Assembly: GCA_029974875.1 (NCBI GenBank)
Contig: JARKQP010000020.1
Location: forward strand, 1-18,686
DNA: 18,686 bases
DNA from: Mobilitalea sp.
GTDB lineage: Bacteria > Bacillota_A > Clostridia > Lachnospirales > Lachnospiraceae
Direction of reading: 5' to 3'
Part shown: piece after piece, positions 1-6,722 of the stretch
Position numbering within the stretch: position 1 is the first letter of the stretch
Layout: each line of letters opens with the position of its first letter
The notes under the pieces: model-generated
Database searches by the model: none
What the model was told of the DNA's origin: nothing
What the model saw: only the letters and a program-made list of their open reading frames with translations
Translations under genes and position numbers: made by a program

Positions 1-1485
1 ATTTATGGCGAACCGGCGGCATGGGCTTTGGATGGTGGGAATATCGTGCTCTCACCGGTCCGTGCGGTGGAAGAATTCTGCTGGAGGGATACACCGTGGG
101 GGGATATGACAAGAATTGTCAACCGCACAGAGCGCTGGGACGCTCCGCAGGAGAATGTGTATCCAAAGCTCCGGACAAAATATGCTGTCCTTAATGCTGC
201 ATTTGGTATCGCAACGGATATTATGCAGTCGAACAGGGAGGAGAGCTATGCCCTGCCGGGGCAGCAGGGGCTGATGAATGCGGCTCTGTTCCAAGGAGAA
301 GGCGAGGGATTCGGCAGCTGGGTGCGGGATACCTGCCATGCAGCCTTCCGGTGCCAAAATCTGCTTGCGCCGGGAGAGGCCAGGGAATCCTTGGCCTATA
401 TATCGGAGCATGGTTTCAATAATGGCGAGGACTGTGCAGCGATGCCTGCGATTGCGGCATGGGATTATTATATTGCCACAGGAGATATCCAGCTTTTATT
501 TGAGATGCTGCCGGGAATTTTACGCTACGCAGAAGAAGCGGATGAGCGTTACGATGAAGAGCTGAATCTGGTGCATGCAACCATGTGTCTTGCTCAGGAT
601 GCATTTGAGGAGCCGGAAAACGGAGGCTACTGTCTTGGCACAGAAATCGCATTTGCATGGATGTACCGGTCTGTGGCTAAAATCTGTGAAGTGACAGGCT
701 GTGAGGTGGAATCAGGGCAGCGCTGGGCAAAAAGAGCGGAGTGTATGATACAGTCTATTCGGCAAAATTTCTGGAATGATGAGAAAGCGTGCTTTACAAG
801 TGGACCGGTTGGCAGCCAGGCCTATGAAAACGGCTGGTGGGAAATGACCGGTGCAGAAATGGCAATATGGCCGCGTTTTGGCATCGCGACAAAGGAGCAG
901 ACGATGAAGTTCCTTCAGACGATAAAGCAAACGCCGGGTGCATGCTCTGATTTTGGAATGAACTGGTATCCGTTCCGTAAAGAGAAAAATCATTTCTGGA
1001 GAGCCTGCTGGGTATCCTGGACGCTGGGAATCTCAGTGGCAGCAGGCGATGTCGGAGATACTGCCTTTATCCGGGACCTGATTTTTCAACAAGTGAGAAA
1101 TGTCCTGTTGAACAAATCATTTCATGAGGTTATGGATTATGATACCGGGCGGGCTTGGCGCTGGCCGCATTTGCCATGGCATGCGGCAGGATTTATTGGA
1201 TTTATCATGAATGGAGTGCTTGGAATCCGATATGATGGCAATGGTATTACGATGAAACCGGCTGTTCCAGAAGAATTTGACGGGGCGCAGGTTACGGATT
1301 GGCGTTATAGAGGAGCAGAATACACGATACAGATTCATGGTTTTGGAACACAATGTGAAATCAAGCTGGATGATATGCCCCTGGAGCAGCCTTTCGGACT
1401 GGATTTGGTAGGAAGGCACAGAATTGACATCTATGCATCGGAAGGCAGGGATAGCCGGATGCAAGGAGGTGGTGACAATCAATGA
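1..1485 (+). CDS. Six-hairpin-type glycosidase, 5' end cut by window edge
   Basis: The reading frame is open to base 1, so the true start lies outside the window; the first in-frame start-like codon inside is a TTG at 28, without a ribosome site. About 494 residues are visible. The bulk is helical with repeated aromatic and acidic patches (WVRDTCHAAF, GFNNGEDCAAMP, DAFEEPENGGY, GRAWRWPHLPWHAAGF) of the kind found in (alpha/alpha)6-barrel glycosidases. The last ~80 residues (from GVLGIRYDGNGITMKPAVP) look like the small C-terminal beta-sandwich that closes such enzymes. I infer hydrolysis of a plant or host glycan-derived oligosaccharide; the CAZy family and the catalytic acids cannot be fixed from what is visible. 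No secretion signal can be judged because the N terminus is missing. The stop overlaps the next micro-gene by ATGA, implying translational coupling. The convergent LacI regulator next door is consistent with a carbohydrate locus. Confidence 0.75.
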   Translation: MYGEPAAWALDGGNIVLSPVRAVEEFCWRDTPWGDMTRIVNRTERWDAPQENVYPKLRTKYAVLNAAFGIATDIMQSNREESYALPGQQGLMNAALFQGEGEGFGSWVRDTCHAAFRCQNLLAPGEARESLAYISEHGFNNGEDCAAMPAIAAWDYYIATGDIQLLFEMLPGILRYAEEADERYDEELNLVHATMCLAQDAFEEPENGGYCLGTEIAFAWMYRSVAKICEVTGCEVESGQRWAKRAECMIQSIRQNFWNDEKACFTSGPVGSQAYENGWWEMTGAEMAIWPRFGIATKEQTMKFLQTIKQTPGACSDFGMNWYPFRKEKNHFWRACWVSWTLGISVAAGDVGDTAFIRDLIFQQVRNVLLNKSFHEVMDYDTGRAWRWPHLPWHAAGFIGFIMNGVLGIRYDGNGITMKPAVPEEFDGAQVTDWRYRGAEYTIQIHGFGTQCEIKLDDMPLEQPFGLDLVGRHRIDIYASEGRDSRMQGGGDNQ

Positions 1486-1583
1486 AAGATGAGGGCAGAA
1501 AAAGAAAAGTGGGAACAAATTGGGTGGATATTGAGGAGGTCGTCAAAAAAGTAGTTGTTGAGGTGCTGAAAAATAAAAGATAA
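1482..1583 (+). CDS. 33-aa micro-protein resembling a microcompartment encapsulation peptide
   Basis: ATG overlaps the TGA of the glycosidase gene (ATGA) and follows a strong AGGAGG at 1464-1469, about 12 nt upstream. The 33-residue product has a basic head (MKDEGRKRK) and then VDIEEVVKKVVVEVLKNK before TAA at 1581. The second part is a predicted amphipathic helix with Ile/Val/Leu at helical spacing separated by E and K. Peptides of this pattern (hydrophobic residues in an E/K background ending near V-L) occur at the termini of enzymes packed into bacterial microcompartments. Here the helix stands alone, so it is either a free micro-protein, a truncated start of a larger enzyme gene interrupted by the palindrome that begins four bases later, or a chance small frame. 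The coupling and ribosome site favour translation. Function is inference only. Confidence 0.5.
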   Translation: MKDEGRKRKVGTNWVDIEEVVKKVVVEVLKNKR

Positions 1584-1586
1584 ATG

Positions 1587-1686
1587 AAAACTCCTGCCGT
1601 TTTTGATATGCTACCCCCATATAGGACATTGAAATATAACAATTCCTATATGGGGGTAGCATATCATTTCTAAACGCAGGAGTTTT
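1587..1686. repeat. ~100-bp nested palindrome between convergent genes
   Basis: Two perfect inverted repeats are nested. The outer arms are 11 bp (1587-1597, AAAACTCCTGC, with 1676-1686) and the inner arms are 22 bp (1605-1626 with 1644-1665, containing GCTACCCCCATATAGG), with a 17-nt loop at 1627-1643. It lies between the micro-gene and the convergent LacI gene, so it could act as a bidirectional terminator: the outer arms supply an A run on one side and a T run on the other. The length and exactness of the arms also suit a small non-autonomous mobile element or a REP-like palindrome. I see no clear target-site duplication. Confidence 0.8.
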
Positions 1687-1704
1687 GTAATTAGAAAAGA
1701 AAAA

Positions 1705-2688
1705 TTACAATGGGGGCGTCGTATTCCCACGAACCAGAGAAATATCTTCAAGGACGATATCTCCGCTTAGGTTTCTACCGTTTATTTTTTGAATCAATGT
1801 ATCAACCAATTTCTTTGCGAGTTCTTTGATTGGCTGAGCTATATAGGTCATAGAAGGATGGCTCACCTTTGCCATGATAGTCCCATCATATCCAATGGCT
1901 TTAAAATCCTCAGGAATCCGCAGGCCACGTTCGTTCGCACATTTAATCGCGTTCATGACGATAAAATCTTCAGAGAAAATTGCGTCAATGCCAGGATAGA
2001 GGTCAAAAAGGCGGTCAACATGGGTGTAATAATCCGCCAGGTTAACATGGGTGTCCCATACGTAATCAATACACTCGATTTTGTGTTCCCGCAATTTTTG
2101 GGCTACAATACGGTGGCGTTGGAGGGAAGGGGATTTTTCTGCTAAAATCGCTATTACATTTAGCACGCAACGGCAATTGCTGCGGATTAATTCCTCGGCG
2201 GCGAGGAGCCCGCCCTTTTCATGATTTGCAAAAATGGTCGGTATTTGATCCGCGATATGTAGGTCCAGGGCTACGATAGGAAGCTGCAGGTTCTGATATT
2301 CTTCAGGATTTAACATATGCGTACCAAGAATAATACCATCTACCATATTCTGGCGCATCATTTTAATATATTCACGCTCACGGTCAGCTGTATCATTGGT
2401 ATTACACAAAAATAATTTATAGCCTTGGCTATAGAGATTTAATTCGATATATTTAGTTATTTCAGCCCAAAGCGGATGGGAACTGTCGGGAACAATTAAG
2501 CTGATGTAGAAAGAGCGTTGCTTAAACAGGTTCCGGGCTATCTGGTTCGGGACATAGTCAAGTTTTTCAATTGCATTGTATACACAATCATAAGTTTCCT
2601 TAGAAATGTACCCTTTGTTATTTAAAACTCTGGAAACAGTTGTTATAGAAACCCCGGCAAGTTCAGCAACATCCCGGATATTAGCCAT
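1705..2688 (-). CDS. LacI/GalR-family transcriptional regulator
   Basis: The 327-residue length is normal for the family. Residues 1-50 form the LacI-type DNA-binding head (VAELAGVSITTVSRVLN, followed by the hinge-helix region YVPNQIARNLFKQRS). The remainder is a periplasmic-binding-protein-like sugar-sensing domain, with FYISLIVPDSSHPLW near its start, a DGIILGTH strand, and IPEDFKAIGYDGT near its end. It normally acts as a homodimeric repressor in the cytoplasm, released or activated by a sugar. The ATG is preceded on the minus strand by GAGGT at about 11 nt. The neighbouring glycosidase, which converges on it, is a plausible target, but the ligand is unknown. An A-T-rich dyad overlaps its own -35 box, suggesting autoregulation. 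Confidence 0.93.
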   Translation of the reverse strand: MANIRDVAELAGVSITTVSRVLNNKGYISKETYDCVYNAIEKLDYVPNQIARNLFKQRSFYISLIVPDSSHPLWAEITKYIELNLYSQGYKLFLCNTNDTADREREYIKMMRQNMVDGIILGTHMLNPEEYQNLQLPIVALDLHIADQIPTIFANHEKGGLLAAEELIRSNCRCVLNVIAILAEKSPSLQRHRIVAQKLREHKIECIDYVWDTHVNLADYYTHVDRLFDLYPGIDAIFSEDFIVMNAIKCANERGLRIPEDFKAIGYDGTIMAKVSHPSMTYIAQPIKELAKKLVDTLIQKINGRNLSGDIVLEDISLVRGNTTPPL

Positions 2689-2713
2689 AGAGTTATACCT
2701 CGCTTGTATCTTG

Positions 2714-2747
2714 ATAATATAAATGTTTTAGTAGCAATACAAGTATT
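2714..2747 (-). promoter_or_regulatory. Promoter of the LacI-family gene with overlapping dyad
   Basis: Read on the minus strand: TTGTAT (2742-2737), a 17-nt spacer, and TATTAT (2719-2714), about 25 nt before the start codon. A perfect dyad AATAC-AA-GTATT (2736-2747) covers the -35 box and is a candidate operator, perhaps for the regulator itself. LacI-family operators usually have a CG or similar centre, so the operator call is tentative. Confidence 0.5.
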
Positions 2748-3008
2748 ATTTTGTATGTTTTGCTCCATGATTAATATAACATATCCATAGAATGGTGTAA
2801 ATTAAAAGATTCCGGTAGGACAGCGTAAAAAATAACATCTAATAAATGTACAATAAGACACGACTGATCCTGGTCAATGAGTTCTATCAGTTTTTGCGGA
2901 GGAAAAGCAGGAGGTGATCCTTATTGCGATCCAAATCATTACTACCCGTATTACAGGTCAGGTATTCTTTGCCGGGAGCTTAAATACAAAGTTTCGGAAT
3001 ATTAAGTG
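2743..3008. other. Mostly non-coding spacer upstream of the ATPase gene
   Basis: The gap between the divergent LacI and ATPase genes is 371 bp (2689-3059). It holds the LacI promoter at its left end, the ATPase promoter at its right end, and one possible short gene (2877-3005). From 2748 to 2876 the sequence is AT-rich and I see no hairpin, repeat or coding frame there. Confidence 0.5.
2877..3005 (+). CDS. Possible 42-aa Tyr/Gly/Cys-rich peptide
   Basis: An ATG frame of 42 codons ends in TAA just before the -10 region of the next gene. The product contains GGDPYCDPNHYYPYYRSG and three cysteines, with an acidic/basic tail (LKYKVSEY). The composition is less random than the other frames of this stretch. 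However, no convincing ribosome site precedes the ATG (only CCTGGTC), and no homologous family comes to mind. It may be a genuine small gene, the end of a decayed gene, or chance. Confidence 0.25.
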   Translation: MSSISFCGGKAGGDPYCDPNHYYPYYRSGILCRELKYKVSEY

Positions 3009-3037
3009 TTGAATTTGCTTTACTTATTGGGTATAAT
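3009..3037 (+). promoter_or_regulatory. Sigma-A-type promoter of the AAA ATPase gene
   Basis: TTGAAT (3009-3014), a 17-nt spacer and a perfect TATAAT (3032-3037) lie 23 nt upstream of the ATG at 3060. A GTGAGGTGA ribosome site (3042-3050) follows. This is the best consensus match among the vegetative promoters of the window. Confidence 0.75.
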
Positions 3038-3059
3038 AAATGTGAGGTGATAACACTTT

Positions 3060-4358
3060 ATGGAACGTAAAATTGTAAAAAAATTATTATCATGGAAAAA
3101 CAACCCCAAAAAAATGCCATTATTGCTGCAAGGTACACGTCAAGTCGGCAAAACCTACGCACTTCTCTCCTTTGGAAAGCAACACTATAAGAACGTTGCT
3201 TATTTCTCGATGGAGGATGGTGGTGGGATACCTGCCATTTTTGAACGCGATATGAACCCGGAACGGATTGTCCGGGAGCTTGCGGCATATTCTGGCGTGA
3301 GCATATTGCCGGAGGATACGCTGATTATCTTTGACGAGATACAGGCCTGTGAGAGGGCTCTTACCTCGCTGAAGTATTTTGCTGAACGTGCCCCCCAGTA
3401 CCATGTTGCCAGTGCCGGCAGCCTGCTTGGCGTAGCGATGAACCGTGGGAAGTTTTCTTTCCCGGTAGGGAAGGTTGATATGCTCAGCCTGTATCCAATG
3501 GATTTTGAGGAATTCTTATGGGCAATCGGACAGGAAGCTCTTTGCGACCTGATCCGGGAAGCGTATGAAGGGCTTAACCCCCTGTCATTGCACGAAAGAG
3601 CGATGGACTTATATAAAACATATCTGGCAGTTGGTGGGATGCCCCGGGCAGTGCAGGAGTATGAAGACAAACAAGATTTTGACTTCGTCAACGTTATCCA
3701 AAAATCGCTGAACAGCTCCTATATCGCTGATATGGCAAAGTATGCAACGCCTCAGGAAACGAACCGCATTATGGCGGCGTGGGCGTCTGTCCCTGCACAG
3801 CTTGCGAAAGAGAACCACAAATTCCAGTACAAGGTGATTAAATCCGGGGCGAGGGCAAACGAGTATGAAGTCGCCTTGGATTGGCTAAGTGCTGCTGGCA
3901 TGATACACAAATGCATCCGTGTTAACGAGGGCAAATATCCGTTGCCGGCTTATGCAGAAAACGAGGCTTTCAAGGTGTATATGATGGATTCGGGCTTGCT
4001 TTGCTCTAAGTTTGATATCGCTGCAAATGTGGTTATCAGTACACCCCATAGCTTTGATGGCTTCAAGGGAGCACTGGCGGAAAACTATATCATGCAGGCT
4101 CTTGTTACAAATGGAATTACCCCTTATTATTGGAGCTCCTCTGGCAAGGCCGAGGTGGATTTTGTATTTCATGACAGGCAGGGAAACGTTATTCCGCTTG
4201 AAGCGAAGTCGGCAGACAATGTACGTTCCAAGAGCCTGAGAAGCTACAGGGACATTTATAAGCCCCCATACGTGATCCGTGTATCTGCAAAGAATTTTGG
4301 TTTCGAGAACGGAATAAAAAGCATCCCACTCTATGCTGTGTTCTGCCTAAAGTTCTAG
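3060..4358 (+). CDS. AAA_14/DUF4143 family ATPase
   Basis: The 432-residue protein has the two-domain plan of the AAA_14 + DUF4143 family. The N-terminal ATPase shows Walker A GTRQVGKT (25-32), Walker B LIIFDE (88-93) and a sensor-like AGSLLG (119-124). A DUF4143 region follows (about 200-390), containing AEVDFVF (364-370) and PLEAKS (379-384), the D...ExK arrangement of PD-(D/E)XK-type nucleases. These proteins are very common as single genes in clostridia and archaea, with no settled role. No transmembrane segment is visible. It stands alone, with its own promoter upstream and a hairpin downstream, so it is probably monocistronic. Such genes are often transferred or present in several copies per genome. 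Family assignment is firm; biological function is unknown. Confidence 0.93.
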   Translation: MERKIVKKLLSWKNNPKKMPLLLQGTRQVGKTYALLSFGKQHYKNVAYFSMEDGGGIPAIFERDMNPERIVRELAAYSGVSILPEDTLIIFDEIQACERALTSLKYFAERAPQYHVASAGSLLGVAMNRGKFSFPVGKVDMLSLYPMDFEEFLWAIGQEALCDLIREAYEGLNPLSLHERAMDLYKTYLAVGGMPRAVQEYEDKQDFDFVNVIQKSLNSSYIADMAKYATPQETNRIMAAWASVPAQLAKENHKFQYKVIKSGARANEYEVALDWLSAAGMIHKCIRVNEGKYPLPAYAENEAFKVYMMDSGLLCSKFDIAANVVISTPHSFDGFKGALAENYIMQALVTNGITPYYWSSSGKAEVDFVFHDRQGNVIPLEAKSADNVRSKSLRSYRDIYKPPYVIRVSAKNFGFENGIKSIPLYAVFCLKF

Positions 4359-4377
4359 AATATCATTTAAAAAGAAT

Positions 4378-4422
4378 GAGACTCGCCCGATACCACTTAG
4401 TTTGGGTAAGTCTCTCTCTTTA
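4378..4422 (+). terminator. Hairpin terminator after the ATPase gene
   Basis: GAGACT-cg-CCC (4378-4388) pairs with GGG-ta-AGTCTC (4404-4414), 20 nt after the stop codon. The tract that follows is TCTCTTTAT rather than a pure T run, so termination strength is uncertain. Confidence 0.5.
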
Positions 4423-4482
4423 TGTGCAAAAACAGCATAAAGGGGTAAAATAATTTATAGAACAAAACTAAAATATCTGTGT

Positions 4483-4488
4483 TATAAT
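4483..4488 (+). promoter_or_regulatory. -10 box of the DUF512 gene
   Basis: A perfect TATAAT lies 38 nt upstream of the chosen TTG start. The hexamer at the expected -35 position (GAACAA, 4460-4465) is a poor match, so this call rests on the -10 box alone. Confidence 0.4.
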
Positions 4489-4526
4489 AGTTTTACGCGA
4501 ATTATGCTTTGAAAGGACGATTATAT

Positions 4527-5957
4527 TTGAAAAAAGATAAGAATCAGGGACATCTGATCAAGGAAGTATATCAGGGCTCTATTGCAGAGGAAATGGAAAT
4601 TGAAGCAGGCGATATTCTGCTGACGATTAACCAGGAAGAAATAGAGGATGTATTTGACTACAGGTATCTGATCAAGGATGAATTTATAGAGGTATTGATA
4701 AGGAAGCAAAATGGAGAGGAATGGCTGCTGGAGATTGACAAGGAATATGAAGACGATTTAGGGATAGAGTTTGACAACAGCCTGATGAGCTGCTACCGGT
4801 CCTGTAGAAATAAATGCATTTTCTGCTTTATTGACCAGATGCCTCCGGGTATGAGGGAAACCCTTTATTTTAAAGATGATGATTCACGGTTGTCTTATCT
4901 GCAGGGAAACTATATTACCTTGACAAATATGAAGCAAAAGGATGTTGACAGGATCATACGGATGCACCTTGCCCCGATCAACATATCAATACAGACCACG
5001 AACCCGGAGCTGCGTAGTAAGATGCTCCATAACAGGTTTGCCGGGGACAAGCTTAAGTTCCTGGAGGAATTATATGAAAATCATATTGGGATGAACGGGC
5101 AGATCGTATTATGCAAGAATGTAAATGACGGCAGTGAGCTGGAGAGGTCAATTGATGACCTTTCAAAATTTCTCCCCTTCATGCGGAGTGTATCCATCGT
5201 TCCCGCCGGAATTACGAAATACCGGGACGGGCTGTATCCGCTGGAATTATTCAATAAGCAGGAGGCAGAGGCGGTCATTGACCTGATCGAAGGCAGGCAG
5301 AAGGAATTCTATGAAAAATACGGCCTCCATTTTATCCATGCCAGTGACGAATGGTATATCACTGCCGAAAGGGATTTCCCGGAAGAGGAAAGATACGACG
5401 GCTATATCCAGCTAGAGAATGGCGTCGGCATGATGAGAATGTTCATTGATGAATTTAACGAGGCTCTGGAGCAGGTGAAAAAGGACATAAAAGGCAAGAA
5501 GCTGGATAAGAATATGTCAAAGACCCTTACCCTGGCCACGGCGAAGCTTGCCTACCCGACCATAAAACGCTTTGCCTCCCGGATTATGGAGATATTCCCG
5601 GGGATAAAAATAAATGTTTACTGCATAAGGAACGATTTTTTTGGAGAAACAATCACTGTATCAGGGCTTATTACGGGACAGGATCTGATCAAACAGCTGC
5701 AGGAGCGAAAAGAGAATGGAGAAAACCTGGGTGATATCTTGCAGATACCTTCCAATATGTTGAGGACGGGAGAGCAGATGTTTTTAGACAATGCCACGGT
5801 AAATGATGTGGAAGCGGCTCTTGGAGTGAAGGTAGTTGCCATGGAACCGGGCGGAAAAGAGTTTATCGACGCGGTTATAAAGACGGATTATAGGATGGAG
5901 AGGAACAATGAAAATTTTGTTTATATACAGGCCTATAAGCAAAAGGAAGATGAATAG
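4527..5957 (+). CDS. DUF512 family radical-SAM/PDZ protein
   Basis: I chose the TTG at 4527 because GAAAGGA (4511-4517) sits 9 nt upstream; an in-frame TTG at 4509 would overlap that site. The 476-residue product begins with a PDZ-like module (about 8-70: GSIAEEMEIEAGDILLTINQ). A radical-SAM-like core follows, with the cluster CRNKCIFCFIDQMPPG: C93-x3-C97-x2-C100, plus C89 just before. Then comes the DUF512 C-terminal region (about 280-475: TLTLATAKLAYPTIKR, GLITGQDLI). Family members are predicted to bind a 4Fe-4S cluster and S-adenosylmethionine, but their reaction is not established. In many clostridia this gene lies just upstream of the ribosome-assembly GTPase gene der; here the next gene is an HxlR regulator instead. 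Assignment to the family is firm, the function open. Confidence 0.93.
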   Translation: MKKDKNQGHLIKEVYQGSIAEEMEIEAGDILLTINQEEIEDVFDYRYLIKDEFIEVLIRKQNGEEWLLEIDKEYEDDLGIEFDNSLMSCYRSCRNKCIFCFIDQMPPGMRETLYFKDDDSRLSYLQGNYITLTNMKQKDVDRIIRMHLAPINISIQTTNPELRSKMLHNRFAGDKLKFLEELYENHIGMNGQIVLCKNVNDGSELERSIDDLSKFLPFMRSVSIVPAGITKYRDGLYPLELFNKQEAEAVIDLIEGRQKEFYEKYGLHFIHASDEWYITAERDFPEEERYDGYIQLENGVGMMRMFIDEFNEALEQVKKDIKGKKLDKNMSKTLTLATAKLAYPTIKRFASRIMEIFPGIKINVYCIRNDFFGETITVSGLITGQDLIKQLQERKENGENLGDILQIPSNMLRTGEQMFLDNATVNDVEAALGVKVVAMEPGGKEFIDAVIKTDYRMERNNENFVYIQAYKQKEDE

Positions 5958-6017
5958 CTGGATGAATTCTTATGTAGACCGGGCTATGATAATATTGTGA
6001 TGGGAGGCAATTGGGCT

Positions 6018-6446
6018 ATGGATGAAACAGGCAACATCGTACCAAGCATTTATAGTTTTGAGAATGATCCGTATAATTATGTCATGAAAGTGCTAAATAA
6101 CAAATGGAAGATTTTTATCATTAATGGCATTTATATTGATGGCGCTACCCGTTATAACAGATTTACAAAGCAGCTTCCGATCTCAGATAAAATGCTCACC
6201 GTGATGCTGAAACAGCTTGAAAGTGATGGGATTATCCAGCGCAGCATCTATCCGGAGGTTCCTGTCCGGGTAGAATACAGCCTTTCAGATGTTGGCTTAA
6301 GCCTGATACCGATTCTTCATATTTTATATGACTGGGGCTGGAAACGGATGAAGGAGCTGGGCCTGGAAATTGATCCTCTTGGAGAAATGTGGCACGGGTA
6401 CCGTGATATGGACAGCTCTGTTATGAAGAATCCGTATAAACGATAG
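6018..6446 (+). CDS. HxlR-family (DUF24) winged-helix regulator without cysteine
   Basis: The ATG at 6018 is preceded by GGAGG (6003-6007) at 10 nt, which makes it a better start than the GTG at 5997. The 142-residue product matches the HxlR fold: KVLNNKWKIFIINGI (helix 1 and strand), RYNRFTKQLPISDKMLTVMLKQLESDGIIQR (recognition helix region; positions about 51-80), a wing VPVRVEYSLSDVG, and a C-terminal dimerisation helix (LIPILHILYDWGWKRM). Such proteins bind DNA as dimers and often control nearby oxidoreductase genes in response to electrophiles or quinones. The usual sensing cysteine near the N terminus is absent; there is no cysteine in the whole protein, so a thiol switch is excluded. 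It lies upstream and co-oriented with the flavoenzyme gene, its likely target. Confidence 0.9.
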   Translation: MDETGNIVPSIYSFENDPYNYVMKVLNNKWKIFIINGIYIDGATRYNRFTKQLPISDKMLTVMLKQLESDGIIQRSIYPEVPVRVEYSLSDVGLSLIPILHILYDWGWKRMKELGLEIDPLGEMWHGYRDMDSSVMKNPYKR

Positions 6447-6466
6447 ATTTATTTATTCATAAAGTC

Positions 6467-6502
6467 GAGGAATACGTTAGTTTTGACGTGTTCCTCTTTT
6501 TT
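6467..6502 (+). terminator. Intrinsic terminator after the HxlR gene
   Basis: GAGGAA-t-ACGT (6467-6477) pairs with ACGT-g-TTCCTC (6486-6496), followed directly by six T residues. It separates the regulator gene from the flavoenzyme gene, which therefore needs its own promoter. Confidence 0.88.
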
Positions 6503-6582
6503 ATACAGGCGGTGCTGATTTACCGTTACAGTCCGTTTGGAAAGCAACTGTTCGGCGGGTGCATAATCCTATAAACTTTCTG

Positions 6583-6634
6583 TTTACTGTAAATTTGTCC
6601 GTACTTTACAATGAATATCACATCATACTATACT
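6583..6634 (+). promoter_or_regulatory. Flavoenzyme promoter with adjacent palindromic operator candidate
   Basis: TTTACA (6605-6610), an 18-nt spacer and TATACT (6629-6634) form a good promoter. A perfect 11-bp palindrome TTTACTGTAAA (6583-6593) ends 11 nt upstream of the -35 box. Its half-site TTTAC recurs at 6605-6609, within the -35 box. Dyads containing TAC/GTA are typical of HxlR-family operators, and the regulator is encoded immediately upstream. Confidence 0.5.
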
Positions 6635-6660
6635 CGCATTATACGGAATTACTAATATTT

Positions 6661-6702
6661 CGGCACCTGGCGCAATTTGTTTGCAGCCAATATGGTGTGC
6701 CG
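6661..6702 (+). other. Stepped hairpin in the flavoenzyme mRNA leader
   Basis: Three stacked pairings can be drawn: CGGCAC (6661-6666) with GTGCCG (6697-6702), TGGC (6668-6671) with GCCA (6686-6689), and GCAA with TTGC inside. The structure ends 4 nt before the purine-rich ribosome site (6706-6715). It could influence translation or mRNA stability; no known riboswitch class is recognised. Confidence 0.35.
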
Positions 6703-6722
6703 GACAAGGAAAGGAAATGACT

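Noticed and set aside
2914..3012. GTG frame with a perfect AGGAGGT-like sequence upstream at 2909-2915
   Set aside because: The ribosome-like sequence overlaps the GTG itself, leaving no spacing, and the 32-residue product has no features of a protein.
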